A DNA stretch of 64,000 nt, from assembly GCF_001718195.1 (NCBI RefSeq), contig NZ_MCNV01000005.1, forward strand, positions 62,001 to 126,000. Direction: 5' to 3'. The stretch is from Paraburkholderia nodosa. GTDB taxonomy: Bacteria; Pseudomonadota; Gammaproteobacteria; Burkholderiales; Burkholderiaceae. The notes beneath the pieces are model-generated. The model was given only the letters and a program-made list of their open reading frames with translations. It searched no databases and was not told the DNA's origin. This document shows, in pieces, positions 50,441-58,955 of this stretch. Numbering within the stretch: the stretch's first letter is position 1; each line of letters opens with the position of its first letter. The position numbers and the translations under genes are program-made.

Positions 50441-52555
50441 ATGACCTCGAGAAGCCGCCGTGACTTTCTCCGCACCGCCGCGATGAGCGCCGGTTCGGCC
50501 ACCGCCCTGACGATGCTGCCGCAGGGCATCCGCAATGCGCTCGCGATTCCCGCGAACAATCGCACGGGGAGCATCCGCGATGTCGAACACATCGTGATCC
50601 TCATGCAGGAGAACCGCTCGTTCGATCATTACTTCGGCACGCTGCGCGGCGTGCGCGGCTTCGGCGACACACGCGCGATCACGCTGCCTACCGGCAAGCC
50701 GGTGTGGAACCAGCCGCTCGCGGCCGGCGCGGGCGAAGTGCTGCCGTTTCATCCCACGGCGTCCAACCTGGGCCTGCAGTTCATCCAGGACCTGCCGCAC
50801 GACTGGACCACGACGCACGCTGCCTGGAACGGCGGCCGCTACGACCAGTGGGTGCCCGCCAAGGGCACGACCACGATGGCCTACCTCACGCGCGACGACA
50901 TTCCGTTCCACTACCAGCTCGCCGACGCGTTCACGATTTGCGACGCGTACCACTGCTCGACGATGACCGCGACCGACCCGAACCGCTACTACATGTGGAC
51001 GGGCTGGGTGGGCAACGACGGCAGCGGCGGCGGCCCGGTGATCGACAACGCGGAAGCGGGCTATGGCTGGTCCACGTATCCCGAAGTCCTGCAGAGCGCG
51101 GGTATTACGTGGAAGATCTATCAGGACGCGGGCGAAGGCCTGGATGCCAAGGGCTCGTGGGGCTGGACGGGCGACAACCCGTACATCGGCAATTACGGCG
51201 ACAACTCGCTCCTGTACTTCCATCAATACCAGAACGCGCAGCCCGGCAATCCGCTGTATGACCGCGCACGCACGGGCACGAACGTGCTGGCGGGCGGCGG
51301 CTATTTCGACTTGCTCAAGCAGGACGTGGCGAACAATGCGCTGCCGCAGGTCTCGTGGATCGTCGCGCCCGAGGCGTATTCGGAGCATCCGAACTGGCCC
51401 GCCAACTATGGCGCGTGGTACGTCGACCAGGTGCTGCAGATCCTCACGTCGAACCCGGACCTGTGGAGCAAGACCGTGCTGCTCGTGAACTACGACGAGA
51501 ACGACGGCTTCTTCGATCACCTGGCGCCCCCGTTCCCGCCGGCTTCGAGCGCGAACGGCCTCTCGACCGTCGATACGACGAACGAGATTTTCCCGGGCAG
51601 CAGCAAGTACGCGGCGGGCCCGTACGGCCTCGGACCGCGCGTGCCGATGCTCGTGGTCTCGCCGTGGTCGCGCGGCGGTTGGGTGTGCTCGGAGACGTTC
51701 GACCATACTTCCGTGATCCGCTTCATCGAGAAGCGCTTCGGTCTGCATCACGACCTGCGCGAGCCGAACATCACGCCATGGCGCCGCGCCGTGTGCGGCG
51801 ACCTCACGTCGGCATTCAACTTCGCCACGCCTAACGCGGCGATTCCCGCGCTGCCTTCCACGACGGGCTATGCGCCGCCCGACAAGCTGCGTCACCCCGA
51901 CTACGTGCCGGTGCCGCCGGTCGTGGGCAGCGTGCCGAAGCAGGAAGCGGGCGTGCGCAACGCGCGGGCGCTGCCGTACGAGCTGTTCGTGCGCTTCGAT
52001 TCGAACGCCAGCTCGGGCGACGTTTCCACGCGCTTCGTCAATTCGGGCCGCGCCGGTGCGGTGTTCCTCGTCTACACGGCGGGCAGCACCGATGCGCCGC
52101 GCACCTATACGGTCGAAGCCGGCAAGCATCTGCAGGACAAGCTCGCGATTGGCGCGAGCGGCGCATACGACTTCAGCGTGCATGGACCGAACGGGTTTCT
52201 GCGCCGTTTCGCGGGCACGCAGGTCAAGTCGGACTGGTTCGGCGGCAACGAAACGGCGCGCCCCGAAGTGGCCGAGGGCTACGACGTGGCGAACGGCAAC
52301 CTGCAACTGCGCCTCGAGAACAAGGGCGGCGCGCGCTGCCAGTTCACGATCGTCAACGCGTACGACCCGGGCACGAAGATCCAGCGCACGGTGCCCGGCG
52401 GCGACACCGAGCAGCTTTATCTCGACCTGCGCAACGCGTACGGCTGGTACGACCTGACGATCACGGTCGATAGCGATGCGACGTTCGTGCGCCGCATTGC
52501 GGGGCATGTCGAAACGGGCCACGCGAGCTATAGCGATCCCGCGCTCGGCGCCTGA
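50441..52555 (+). CDS. Phosphocholine-specific phospholipase C, Tat-exported
   Basis: A 704-residue non-haemolytic-type phospholipase C. The twin-arginine signal is SRSRRDFLRTAAMSAGSATALTM. The catalytic acid-phosphatase-like domain begins IEHIVILMQENRSFDHYFGTLRGVRGFGD-like (VEHIVILMQENRSFDHYFG), has MTATDPNRYYMWTG and the metal/histidine region NYDENDGFFDHLAPP, and the C-terminal third carries two DUF756-type beta domains (ELFVRFDSNASS; LRLENKGGARCQFTI). It cleaves phosphatidylcholine or sphingomyelin head groups outside the cytoplasmic membrane. A terminator follows the stop. Confidence 0.94.
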   Translation: MTSRSRRDFLRTAAMSAGSATALTMLPQGIRNALAIPANNRTGSIRDVEHIVILMQENRSFDHYFGTLRGVRGFGDTRAITLPTGKPVWNQPLAAGAGEVLPFHPTASNLGLQFIQDLPHDWTTTHAAWNGGRYDQWVPAKGTTTMAYLTRDDIPFHYQLADAFTICDAYHCSTMTATDPNRYYMWTGWVGNDGSGGGPVIDNAEAGYGWSTYPEVLQSAGITWKIYQDAGEGLDAKGSWGWTGDNPYIGNYGDNSLLYFHQYQNAQPGNPLYDRARTGTNVLAGGGYFDLLKQDVANNALPQVSWIVAPEAYSEHPNWPANYGAWYVDQVLQILTSNPDLWSKTVLLVNYDENDGFFDHLAPPFPPASSANGLSTVDTTNEIFPGSSKYAAGPYGLGPRVPMLVVSPWSRGGWVCSETFDHTSVIRFIEKRFGLHHDLREPNITPWRRAVCGDLTSAFNFATPNAAIPALPSTTGYAPPDKLRHPDYVPVPPVVGSVPKQEAGVRNARALPYELFVRFDSNASSGDVSTRFVNSGRAGAVFLVYTAGSTDAPRTYTVEAGKHLQDKLAIGASGAYDFSVHGPNGFLRRFAGTQVKSDWFGGNETARPEVAEGYDVANGNLQLRLENKGGARCQFTIVNAYDPGTKIQRTVPGGDTEQLYLDLRNAYGWYDLTITVDSDATFVRRIAGHVETGHASYSDPALGA

Positions 52556-52575
52556 TACCGCTGAGGAGTGAGATG

Positions 52576-52607
52576 AGCCGCGGCTTTTGCGAGCCGTGGC
52601 TTTTTTT
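52576..52607 (+). terminator. Intrinsic terminator after phospholipase C
   Basis: AGCCGCGGCT and AGCCGTGGCT (52576-52585 and 52592-52601) pair over 10 bases with one G-U pair around a 6-base loop, followed by a run of seven T. Confidence 0.88.
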
Positions 52608-52635
52608 GTTTACCACGTAGTGGATCACGGCGCCT

Positions 52636-52929
52636 CTAGCGCCAGCGTGGCGGTGGCGGTCCCCAGCCGGGATGCCGGACGTGTCGCGGACCCATGAAAT
52701 GCGGAGGGCGGTGCCACGGAGAAAAGCCGTGCCGCGAATACACAACGGGAGGCGGCCACATCGGCGCGGCGGGATGCATGAAGAATACGGGCGGCGGCGG
52801 CGCGTAGAACGCCCCAGGAATCCCGATGCCCACGCCGACATTGACGTTCACGCGCGCCTGTGCGGTTTGCATCGCGCACAGCGTCGTCGCGATACAGAGG
52901 AATGCAAACTTCAACACACGGAGTTTCAT
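52636..52929 (-). CDS. Small exported Pro/His/Trp-rich protein
   Basis: A 97-residue protein. ATG 52929 follows GGAGG by 7 bases and gives a signal peptide (LKFAFLCIATTLCAMQTAQA). The mature part is dominated by Pro, Trp and His with an initial VNVNVGVGIGIPG tract. Such short proteins are common in Burkholderia relatives near envelope-stress genes; histidines could bind metal. It follows the Spy-like gene by 46 bases on the same strand and probably shares its transcript. Confidence 0.75.
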   Translation of the reverse strand: MKLRVLKFAFLCIATTLCAMQTAQARVNVNVGVGIGIPGAFYAPPPPVFFMHPAAPMWPPPVVYSRHGFSPWHRPPHFMGPRHVRHPGWGPPPPRWR

Positions 52930-52975
52930 CGCCGATCCTCCGTCGCGAGCGCGCGTTGCGGACGCTCGCGGCTGG

Positions 52976-53392
52976 TTATTTCGTGTGCGCTTCAGCGGGC
53001 CGGAAAGCGGCGTCCGCAAGTTTCTTCTGCGAGTCGGGCATGGTCGCGTAAAGCGCCGAGAAGGCATCGAGCATCGCCTTGCTGCCGTCGGCATTCGCCT
53101 GGGCGATTTCGTTCCACGATTGAAGGTTCTCCACCGCGGTTTGCTGTTGGGCATTATCGTGCCGCTGCTGGATCAGATCATCCACCGTTTTCGCGTTATT
53201 GCGCATGACGTCGGCCACTTTCGCCCACTGATCCTCTTCGGCGGGAGTAATCTTCAGTTCGGCATGCAGTTCTTTCACGCGGTCGTCGACAGTTTCGACG
53301 TGATGCTGATGCGACGACGCAGCCGGAGCGCTGGCCTGCGCCCAGCACGTGGAAGTGCCGAGCAGGGCTAGCGCAAGCAGGACAGGTTTCAT
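52976..53392 (-). CDS. Spy/LTXXQ-type periplasmic protein
   Basis: A 138-residue exported helical protein. ATG 53392 (GAGGG 6 bases upstream) gives a signal peptide ending TCWAQA. The mature part has the LTXXQ-type pattern ELKITPAEEDQWAKVADVMRNNAKTVDDLIQQRHDNA and is rich in helices, as in Spy, an ATP-independent periplasmic chaperone of envelope stress. An HQHH tract near the mature N-terminus may bind metal. The TxxQ motif is degenerate (TPAEEDQW), so chaperone function is inferred. Confidence 0.78.
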   Translation of the reverse strand: MKPVLLALALLGTSTCWAQASAPAASSHQHHVETVDDRVKELHAELKITPAEEDQWAKVADVMRNNAKTVDDLIQQRHDNAQQQTAVENLQSWNEIAQANADGSKAMLDAFSALYATMPDSQKKLADAAFRPAEAHTK

Positions 53393-53619
53393 TGTCAGCC
53401 CTCGCGAAAAGCGTTCGCCGGCAATGGCCGGCAAGTCGGAACGAACCATTTTGATCATAGCAGCGGCGGCAACCAAATTCGGCATCCTCTATGTAACAGC
53501 GAATAACAGGGAAAAGAGGGAATAGGGCACGATTCCCGCAAAGCACCACGCTTCACTCACGCAGAAAATCGGCTTGGCTCGCCCGGCAGCGAGGCATTCT
53601 GACGATACAAGGAGGCAAC

Positions 53620-54999
53620 GTGGCGATTCGATTGGCATTTCAGAGGGCATCCCATTCGCATTCCGCTCCCGTCGCCCGGTTAGCGTGGGGAAGACTGGCG
53701 TGCGCCACGCTGGCCGTGGCAACTTTGGCGGGCTATGTGCCTGCGAGCCGCGCCGCCGTGTCCATCATGCGCCCGCCGCGCGAGGCGAGATCGGACGAAC
53801 CGCTCGTCGTGACGATCGTGTATACCGGCGATGCGCCGACCGGCACTTCGATCGACGTGCCGCGCGATCTGAGCATCACGCTGACCAATGGAGAGGCGTT
53901 GCCGAAGGCCGTGCTGCTCGCGCGCGAACCCGGCGCACCCGAGCATTTGCGGCTCGCCGCCGGAGAGATGAAGGCCGTGAGCTATAGCGCGGCATGGCCC
54001 AAGTGGGCGCGCGGCGCTTTGAGAGTGGACGTGCCGGGCGTGGACGTTTCGCCTTCCGTGGTCCTGCTCACGCGCATGCCGGCTTCGGCAACGGCGAACG
54101 CCGCGGCGCCTGCCTCCGCGCCTTTGGTGCCAGCGGCAACGGTTGCGTCCGCATCGGAACCGGTCGCCACGGCGCCAGCCGAAGGACCCATGGCGGGCAA
54201 TGCTTCACTTGCGGCGCAAATGCCGCCTTCCACCGTAAAGCCCTCGAATTCGCTGGTGCCCGATATTGGCACTTTCCTCGCGGGCCGTCTTTCGTTCTAC
54301 CAGCCAAACTATTTCGCGGACGGCTGGTCGTCGAGCGACGCGGATCTCGCAAGATTCCAGATCAGTATCAAATTCCGCTTCATCTTGCCGGACGATCCGC
54401 GCTCACGCGGTTTCCTCGACAACCTCTATTTTGCTTATACGCAGACTTCGCTTTGGGATGTCCGCGGGGACGAGTCGCCGTTCCACGATACGAGCTACAT
54501 GCCCGCGCTTTTCTACTACCTCGAGGACACCGGTTGGAGGTCCAGCTGGTTCACCCGGATGGGTATCGAGACCGGCTACGAGCACGAATCGAACGGGACG
54601 CCCGGTCCGGGTTCACGCGGCGTCGACATCGTGTACGTGAAGCCGATCTGGGATTTCGGCGACCTCAACGCGAACCACCTGACCATCGAGCCGAAAATCT
54701 ACGCGTATGAGCACATCCAGGAGACGAATGGGGATATAGCCCACTATCGCGGCTATGTCGATCTGCTGTTCAAATACGGCAGCCCTGATGGCTGGCAACT
54801 CGCAACGACGCTGAGAAAAGGCACGAGATCGACCTATGGAAGCGTCGATGTGCAATTTACATACCCGCTTGCCAAGCTATTCGGCAATGCATGGGGCGGG
54901 TATCTGTTCCTCAACTACTTCAACGGCTACGCCGAAGATCTTCTCGATTACAACCAGCACCGCTGGGCTGCGCGCATCGGTTTCGCCGTGTCGCGCTGA
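53620..54999 (+). CDS. pldA: Outer-membrane phospholipase A (OMPLA, PldA family)
   Basis: A 459-residue outer-membrane phospholipase. GTG 53620 follows AGGAGG. After a signal region (ending VPASRAAV) and an extra beta-like domain of about 200 residues ending in an Ala-rich linker, the C-terminal 240 residues form the 12-strand barrel with KFRFILP, YTQTSLWDV and the catalytic GYEHESNG. H322 and S324 correspond to His142 and Ser144 of the E. coli enzyme. The third catalytic residue, Asn156 in E. coli, falls on D336 here at exactly the same distance. It hydrolyses outer-leaflet phospholipids when membrane asymmetry is lost. Confidence 0.88.
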   Translation: MAIRLAFQRASHSHSAPVARLAWGRLACATLAVATLAGYVPASRAAVSIMRPPREARSDEPLVVTIVYTGDAPTGTSIDVPRDLSITLTNGEALPKAVLLAREPGAPEHLRLAAGEMKAVSYSAAWPKWARGALRVDVPGVDVSPSVVLLTRMPASATANAAAPASAPLVPAATVASASEPVATAPAEGPMAGNASLAAQMPPSTVKPSNSLVPDIGTFLAGRLSFYQPNYFADGWSSSDADLARFQISIKFRFILPDDPRSRGFLDNLYFAYTQTSLWDVRGDESPFHDTSYMPALFYYLEDTGWRSSWFTRMGIETGYEHESNGTPGPGSRGVDIVYVKPIWDFGDLNANHLTIEPKIYAYEHIQETNGDIAHYRGYVDLLFKYGSPDGWQLATTLRKGTRSTYGSVDVQFTYPLAKLFGNAWGGYLFLNYFNGYAEDLLDYNQHRWAARIGFAVSR

Positions 55000-55071
55000 C
55001 TGACTTTGGCGTGCGAATGTTGGGAAACGTCACTCGTGCGGCGGGTATCGTAGAGAGACACCAGGCGTGGG

Positions 55072-55449
55072 TCACGTAATGCTTTGACCCACTACGAACC
55101 GGTGGCCATCCGGTGTGGCCACGGTGCATTCGCGCATGCCGTACGGGCGATCGAGCGGAGGCTGCAGGACAATTGCACCTCGTTGCGCGATTTCATCGTG
55201 AAACGCTTGAACGTCATCGACTTCCAGATAGCCGAAGTAGCTGTGATCCCCCGTCGCCGCCGGGGACAACGCATCGGGGCAATGGCCGAGCATGATCCGC
55301 ACGCCGCCCTTCTCGACGATTCGCCAGTCGGTCGAATCGGCCCAATCTACCCGAAAGCCAAGCACGTCGCAAAAGTATGCCGCGTTGCGTTCGAGGTCCT
55401 GGACGGCAAGGACGAAAGCGAAGGGACGTAGCGTGTTCGTGTCGGTCAT
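55072..55449 (-). CDS. Glyoxalase/VOC-superfamily protein
   Basis: A 125-residue VOC protein. ATG 55449 gives MTDTNTLRPFAFVLAVQDLERNAAYFCDVLGF, the usual opening; the metal-site and fold motifs FRVDWAD, SYFGYLEVDDVQAFHDEI and GMRECTVATPDGHRFVVGQ follow. It fits the bleomycin-resistance/dioxygenase-like group; the reaction is unknown. The ribosome site is weak. Confidence 0.85.
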   Translation of the reverse strand: MTDTNTLRPFAFVLAVQDLERNAAYFCDVLGFRVDWADSTDWRIVEKGGVRIMLGHCPDALSPAATGDHSYFGYLEVDDVQAFHDEIAQRGAIVLQPPLDRPYGMRECTVATPDGHRFVVGQSIT

Positions 55450-55605
55450 GAGCGATCTTCTTCGACAGGGATTCAATTGGGGGTGGCGTGAGTATGACGC
55501 ACACATCGGGCACCGTGTTTGCTCGCTGTACATGCAGTGCGCCATCCGCAGTCGCGGCTAGCCGGTTGCCGCGCTGCTCACACACGCACCATCGGAGGAA
55601 TGACC

Positions 55606-55866
55606 ATGAATGAGCAACGGGAAGAGCGCATCCGGCGACGCGCTTATCAACTCTGGGAAGACGACGGCGCGCCGGAAGGTCGGGCGGACGAATATTGGAG
55701 CCGCGCCGAAAAACAGGTTGCCGCCGAATATGACGCAGAAGGAGAAGCGTCGAGCATCGCCAGCGATCAGGCCGGCAAGCGCCGGTTTGCCGGTGAACCC
55801 CTGCAGGAAAGCGACGCCATGCCGCCGAGTGAACTGGCGCGCGACAAGCGGCGCGGTGGCGGGTGA
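55606..55866 (+). CDS. DUF2934 protein
   Basis: An 86-residue hydrophilic protein of the DUF2934 family, recognised by REERIRRRAYQLWEDDGAPEGRADEYWSRAEKQV. ATG 55606 is preferred since GGAGG lies 7 bases before it. The tail is charged and disordered. Such proteins occur in many Burkholderiales and rhizobia; the role is unknown. Confidence 0.85.
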   Translation: MNEQREERIRRRAYQLWEDDGAPEGRADEYWSRAEKQVAAEYDAEGEASSIASDQAGKRRFAGEPLQESDAMPPSELARDKRRGGG

Positions 55867-55923
55867 ACTCACGCGTTGATCGCGCATGTGCCGCGCTTCA
55901 GGCCATCGTCACGCCAGCCGGCG

Positions 55924-55960
55924 CGACCTGTTCGCACATCAATGATGCGCGAACAGGTCG
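55924..55960. repeat. 12-bp inverted repeat at the end of the small exported protein gene
   Basis: CGACCTGTTCGC (55924-55935) and GCGAACAGGTCG (55949-55960) are exact complements around 13 bases. The right arm lies inside the last codons of the gene at 55939-56214. No T-run; it may form a terminator-like hairpin or a protein site. Confidence 0.6.
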
Positions 55961-56214
55961 TTGCGGCCCTCGTGTGACATGAGTGCGTCGTGGCGCGACA
56001 CTTGCGCAACCGACGCATTCGAGGTGCCCGAGCTTTCCATGCCATAGCCGGAATCGTCGGTGGGTTGCGTGCTGGCGCGCTGCGGGTTTGCCGGTTGCTG
56101 CATCTGCATCTGCATCTGCCTGGTTTGTGCCGCAGGTTCAGTGTCCTGTGCGAAGGCGGCGGCGGGCAACGCGACGGCAAGCGAGACAATAGCAGTAGCA
56201 AGTATAAGTTTCAT
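55939..56214 (-). CDS. Small exported protein with Gln/Met tract
   Basis: A 91-residue protein. GGAG lies 8 bases before the ATG and a clean signal peptide (LILATAIVSLAVALPAAAFA) follows. The mature part is polar with an alternating QMQMQMQQ tract encoded by repeated CTGCAT units on the plus strand, and ends in FAHH. No family is recognised. The Met/His content recalls metal-binding periplasmic proteins, but that is only a suggestion. Confidence 0.7.
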   Translation of the reverse strand: MKLILATAIVSLAVALPAAAFAQDTEPAAQTRQMQMQMQQPANPQRASTQPTDDSGYGMESSGTSNASVAQVSRHDALMSHEGRNDLFAHH

Positions 56215-56485
56215 GATACAGACTCCATGTAAAAAAAGTTACTTCGGATTACTGAAAAAATGTACGGATCGCAAAACCGTTTTGCAACCGCGCATTCAAC
56301 ATCGCGACGTCCGATCAGCGCGACGTATGTCCACAGGCTACGCAGCCAACCTTAGAGTTTGCTTATGCGCGGGCAACGATGCGCATCTAGTGCATATTCG
56401 GCCGTGGTTAAGGTTTAGTTAAGCAACGGCGGCATATAGTCCCAAGCTGTTTCGTTCCGCCCGTCATGCGGCGCAAGGAGTGTTC

Positions 56486-57274
56486 ATGTCCACCACCACA
56501 CGAAGTCTCATCGAAGATACGGTCAGCAAGGTCCCCGCCGTGACGCTCGGCTTCTGGATCATCAAGATTGCTTGCACCACGCTCGGCGAAACCGGCGGTG
56601 ACTGGGTGACGATGTCACTGAATCTGGGCTATCTGGTTGGCACCCTCATTTTTCTCGCATGCTTCGTCGTGCTGGTGGGGGCGCAGATCCGCGCACAACG
56701 CTTCTACCCGTGGCTTTATTGGGCGACGATCGTCGCCACGACCACGCTCGGCACGACGCTCGCCGACTTTTGCGACCGTTCGCTCGGCGTAGGCTATCCC
56801 GGCGGCGTATCGATCATTCTGCTGCTGCTCGTGGCCAGTCTCGCGATCTGGTACCGCGTAGAAGGCACGGTGTCGATCGAGAGCGTCGCGACGCCGCGCG
56901 TCGAGTGGTTTTACTGGATTACGATCCTGTTTTCGCAGACGCTCGGCACCGCGCTGGGCGACTGGGTGGCGGGCGAAGACCGCGGCGGCCTTGGCGTGGG
57001 CTACGAATATGGCGCTGCGATCTTTGGCGCAGGCCTCGTCGTCGTCGCGCTGCTGTGGTTGTGGCCGCGCGTTTCGCGCACGGCACTTTTCTGGTTCGCG
57101 TTCGTGCTCACGCGTCCGCTCGGCGCGACGCTGGGCGATCTGCTCGACAAGCCCGTCGCTGACGGCGGCCTGCACTTCAGCCGCTTTTATGCATCGGCGC
57201 TGCTGATGATCTTCATCGTCGGCTGCATCGTGGTGCTGCCTCAGCGTGCCGCTCGCCGGGTGCGCGACGCGTAG
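56486..57274 (+). CDS. COG4705-type membrane protein with four-fold internal repeat
   Basis: A 262-residue inner-membrane protein. ATG 56486 follows AAGGAG by 5 bases. Four copies of a TLGxTxGD-like helix pair occur (CTTLGETGGDW, TTLGTTLADFC, QTLGTALGDWV, RPLGATLGDLL), each followed by a Gly-rich turn and hydrophobic helices. The acidic residues inside membrane repeats suggest a cation transporter. The family is uncharacterised to my knowledge. Confidence 0.8.
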   Translation: MSTTTRSLIEDTVSKVPAVTLGFWIIKIACTTLGETGGDWVTMSLNLGYLVGTLIFLACFVVLVGAQIRAQRFYPWLYWATIVATTTLGTTLADFCDRSLGVGYPGGVSIILLLLVASLAIWYRVEGTVSIESVATPRVEWFYWITILFSQTLGTALGDWVAGEDRGGLGVGYEYGAAIFGAGLVVVALLWLWPRVSRTALFWFAFVLTRPLGATLGDLLDKPVADGGLHFSRFYASALLMIFIVGCIVVLPQRAARRVRDA

Positions 57275-57284
57275 CGCGCATCGG

Positions 57285-58955
57285 TCATTGCGGCATCACG
57301 CACGTGAAACTGGTCGCGCGATTCAGATTACCCTTGCCCAGATAGCGCGGAAACGCCGGGTAGCGGCACAGCGGCCGCGTGCGGCCGTTCGTGGCCTGGG
57401 CAATGTCGGTCGCGAACAAGGTTTCCGGCGCGCTGTCATGCGTGACCCAGTCGTCGAGCGCGCCCAGCAGATCGACGGATGGAATGAACACGCCGTTGCC
57501 GTGCTGGTAACCCGGCACCATGTAGAGCCGCATGAAGCTGTCCACGCGCTCTTCGCCGTAGCGCCCCACCAGCCCCTGATAATAGGCGATGGTCTGGTTT
57601 GGGCTGATGACCTCATCGGCGAGTCCTTGCAAGGTGATGAGCTTGCCGCCTCGCGCGATATAGCGCGACACGTCCGGATTCATCGCGCCGATCGTCGTCG
57701 ACAGCGTAAACAGGCGCTCGCGGTGACGGCCGGGATGCATTACGTCGAAGTTCGTCGAATCGAAAGTCGGGTCGTGCGTGATGAAGTATTTGAGGTACGC
57801 ATCGCCCTGCGCGTACAGGTAGCCATTGGTGACGAACCCCAGTTGAGTCAGCCGCTGTGGCTCATGCGCGAGGCCCAGCATGCTCGTGAAGCGCGTGCCC
57901 TGGAAGACGTTGTAGCCGCGATAGGTGTCCGCATTCCAGGCGAGCGCGTAGGGCAGGCGCAGGCCGTCTCGCAGGCTTTCCAGCGTGGCCAGTTGCGGTG
58001 GCGTCAGGCAGTCGTCGGGGGCGTGCTGGCGATCCGTCTGATCCTGTGAGGAGCAACGCAGCGAGTCGATGATCTCGGGCTCTTTCGCGCGGCAGGCTTC
58101 GACGTCGCTGATCAGGCCGTCCGCCGCGCCGTCGAGCGTATCGCATGCCTGCATCACGCGCTCGTACACGCGCTCCAGCAGTTGCGGCGACAGATAGCCG
58201 CCCGGCGTGCGGTATTCGTGCTGGCCCACCACGACGCCCGTCAAGCGCACGCCCGAGAAGTTCAGCGCGGGCGAATTCGCGATCACGCCGTCGTAGTCAT
58301 CGGGATAGCGCTGGATCACGGTATAGCCTTCGCGGCCGCCTGTCGAGCCGCCCGCGAAATACACGTGCTCCGGCGGCTTGCCATAGCCGAGCGTGATCAG
58401 TGCGAGCGCAACGTCATGCGCTTTCTTCAAATGCGCGTAGCCGAAGTTGGTCACGGCTTCTTCGAGCAGTCCGAAGTTGGCCTCGGAGGAGGTGCCATTG
58501 TGGCCGGAGTCGTCGCCGAAGGTCGCATAGCCGCGCGCGAGCGGCGCGCGGTCGGGCGAGAAGGGCATCGGGCCGGTTCCCGTCACCACGACGCCGCTGT
58601 AGCCGCCACCGCCGAATTGCAGCGCACGGCCGTTCCAGCGGCTCGGAAGATTGACTTCGAAGCGGATGTCCGGCGTCCCGGCGCTCCGGGCGCGGATCAC
58701 GCCGGTCAAGCGGCAGAAGTCGCCGTTGAGATTGCTTGTGGCGGTCGCGGAGATCATCGCGGCGCTCTGCACGAGCGCACCGTTGGTCGGCAGGCCGATG
58801 CTCGTGGGCGGCAGCAGCGCGCCGGCAAGGTCGGTGCAATGCAGCGGCAGCGAAGGCGTGTGCTGGGCGAAAACGGGGCCGCTAGCGATGAGCGTGAGCG
58901 TGGCGATGGCGATCGCCTTGAGGGATCCGAGTGCGCGCTTGCCCCGTCGTATCAT
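57285..58955 (-). CDS. Tannase/feruloyl-esterase-family enzyme lacking the conserved disulfide cysteines
   Basis: A 556-residue exported hydrolase (signal ending ASGPVFAQ). It has the family layout: LNGDFCRLTGVI, WNGRALQFGGGGYSG, HVYFAGGSTGGREG with nucleophile S204, the long lid domain, LQGLADEVISP with D447, and MVPGYQHGNG with H485. In typical tannases the Ser and His are each next to a cysteine (CS-D-HC) that are joined by a disulfide; here both are Gly. Its ATG overlaps the stop of the OpgC-like gene by 4 bases, so the two are translationally coupled. It probably cleaves aromatic or other esters in the periplasm. Confidence 0.87.
   Translation of the reverse strand: MIRRGKRALGSLKAIAIATLTLIASGPVFAQHTPSLPLHCTDLAGALLPPTSIGLPTNGALVQSAAMISATATSNLNGDFCRLTGVIRARSAGTPDIRFEVNLPSRWNGRALQFGGGGYSGVVVTGTGPMPFSPDRAPLARGYATFGDDSGHNGTSSEANFGLLEEAVTNFGYAHLKKAHDVALALITLGYGKPPEHVYFAGGSTGGREGYTVIQRYPDDYDGVIANSPALNFSGVRLTGVVVGQHEYRTPGGYLSPQLLERVYERVMQACDTLDGAADGLISDVEACRAKEPEIIDSLRCSSQDQTDRQHAPDDCLTPPQLATLESLRDGLRLPYALAWNADTYRGYNVFQGTRFTSMLGLAHEPQRLTQLGFVTNGYLYAQGDAYLKYFITHDPTFDSTNFDVMHPGRHRERLFTLSTTIGAMNPDVSRYIARGGKLITLQGLADEVISPNQTIAYYQGLVGRYGEERVDSFMRLYMVPGYQHGNGVFIPSVDLLGALDDWVTHDSAPETLFATDIAQATNGRTRPLCRYPAFPRYLGKGNLNRATSFTCVMPQ

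Noticed and set aside
49682-52522. Very long antisense open frame opposite the phospholipase C gene
   Set aside because: It mirrors the high G+C codon pattern of the true gene; the translation is Arg/His/Ala-rich without any family match, and no ribosome site is seen.
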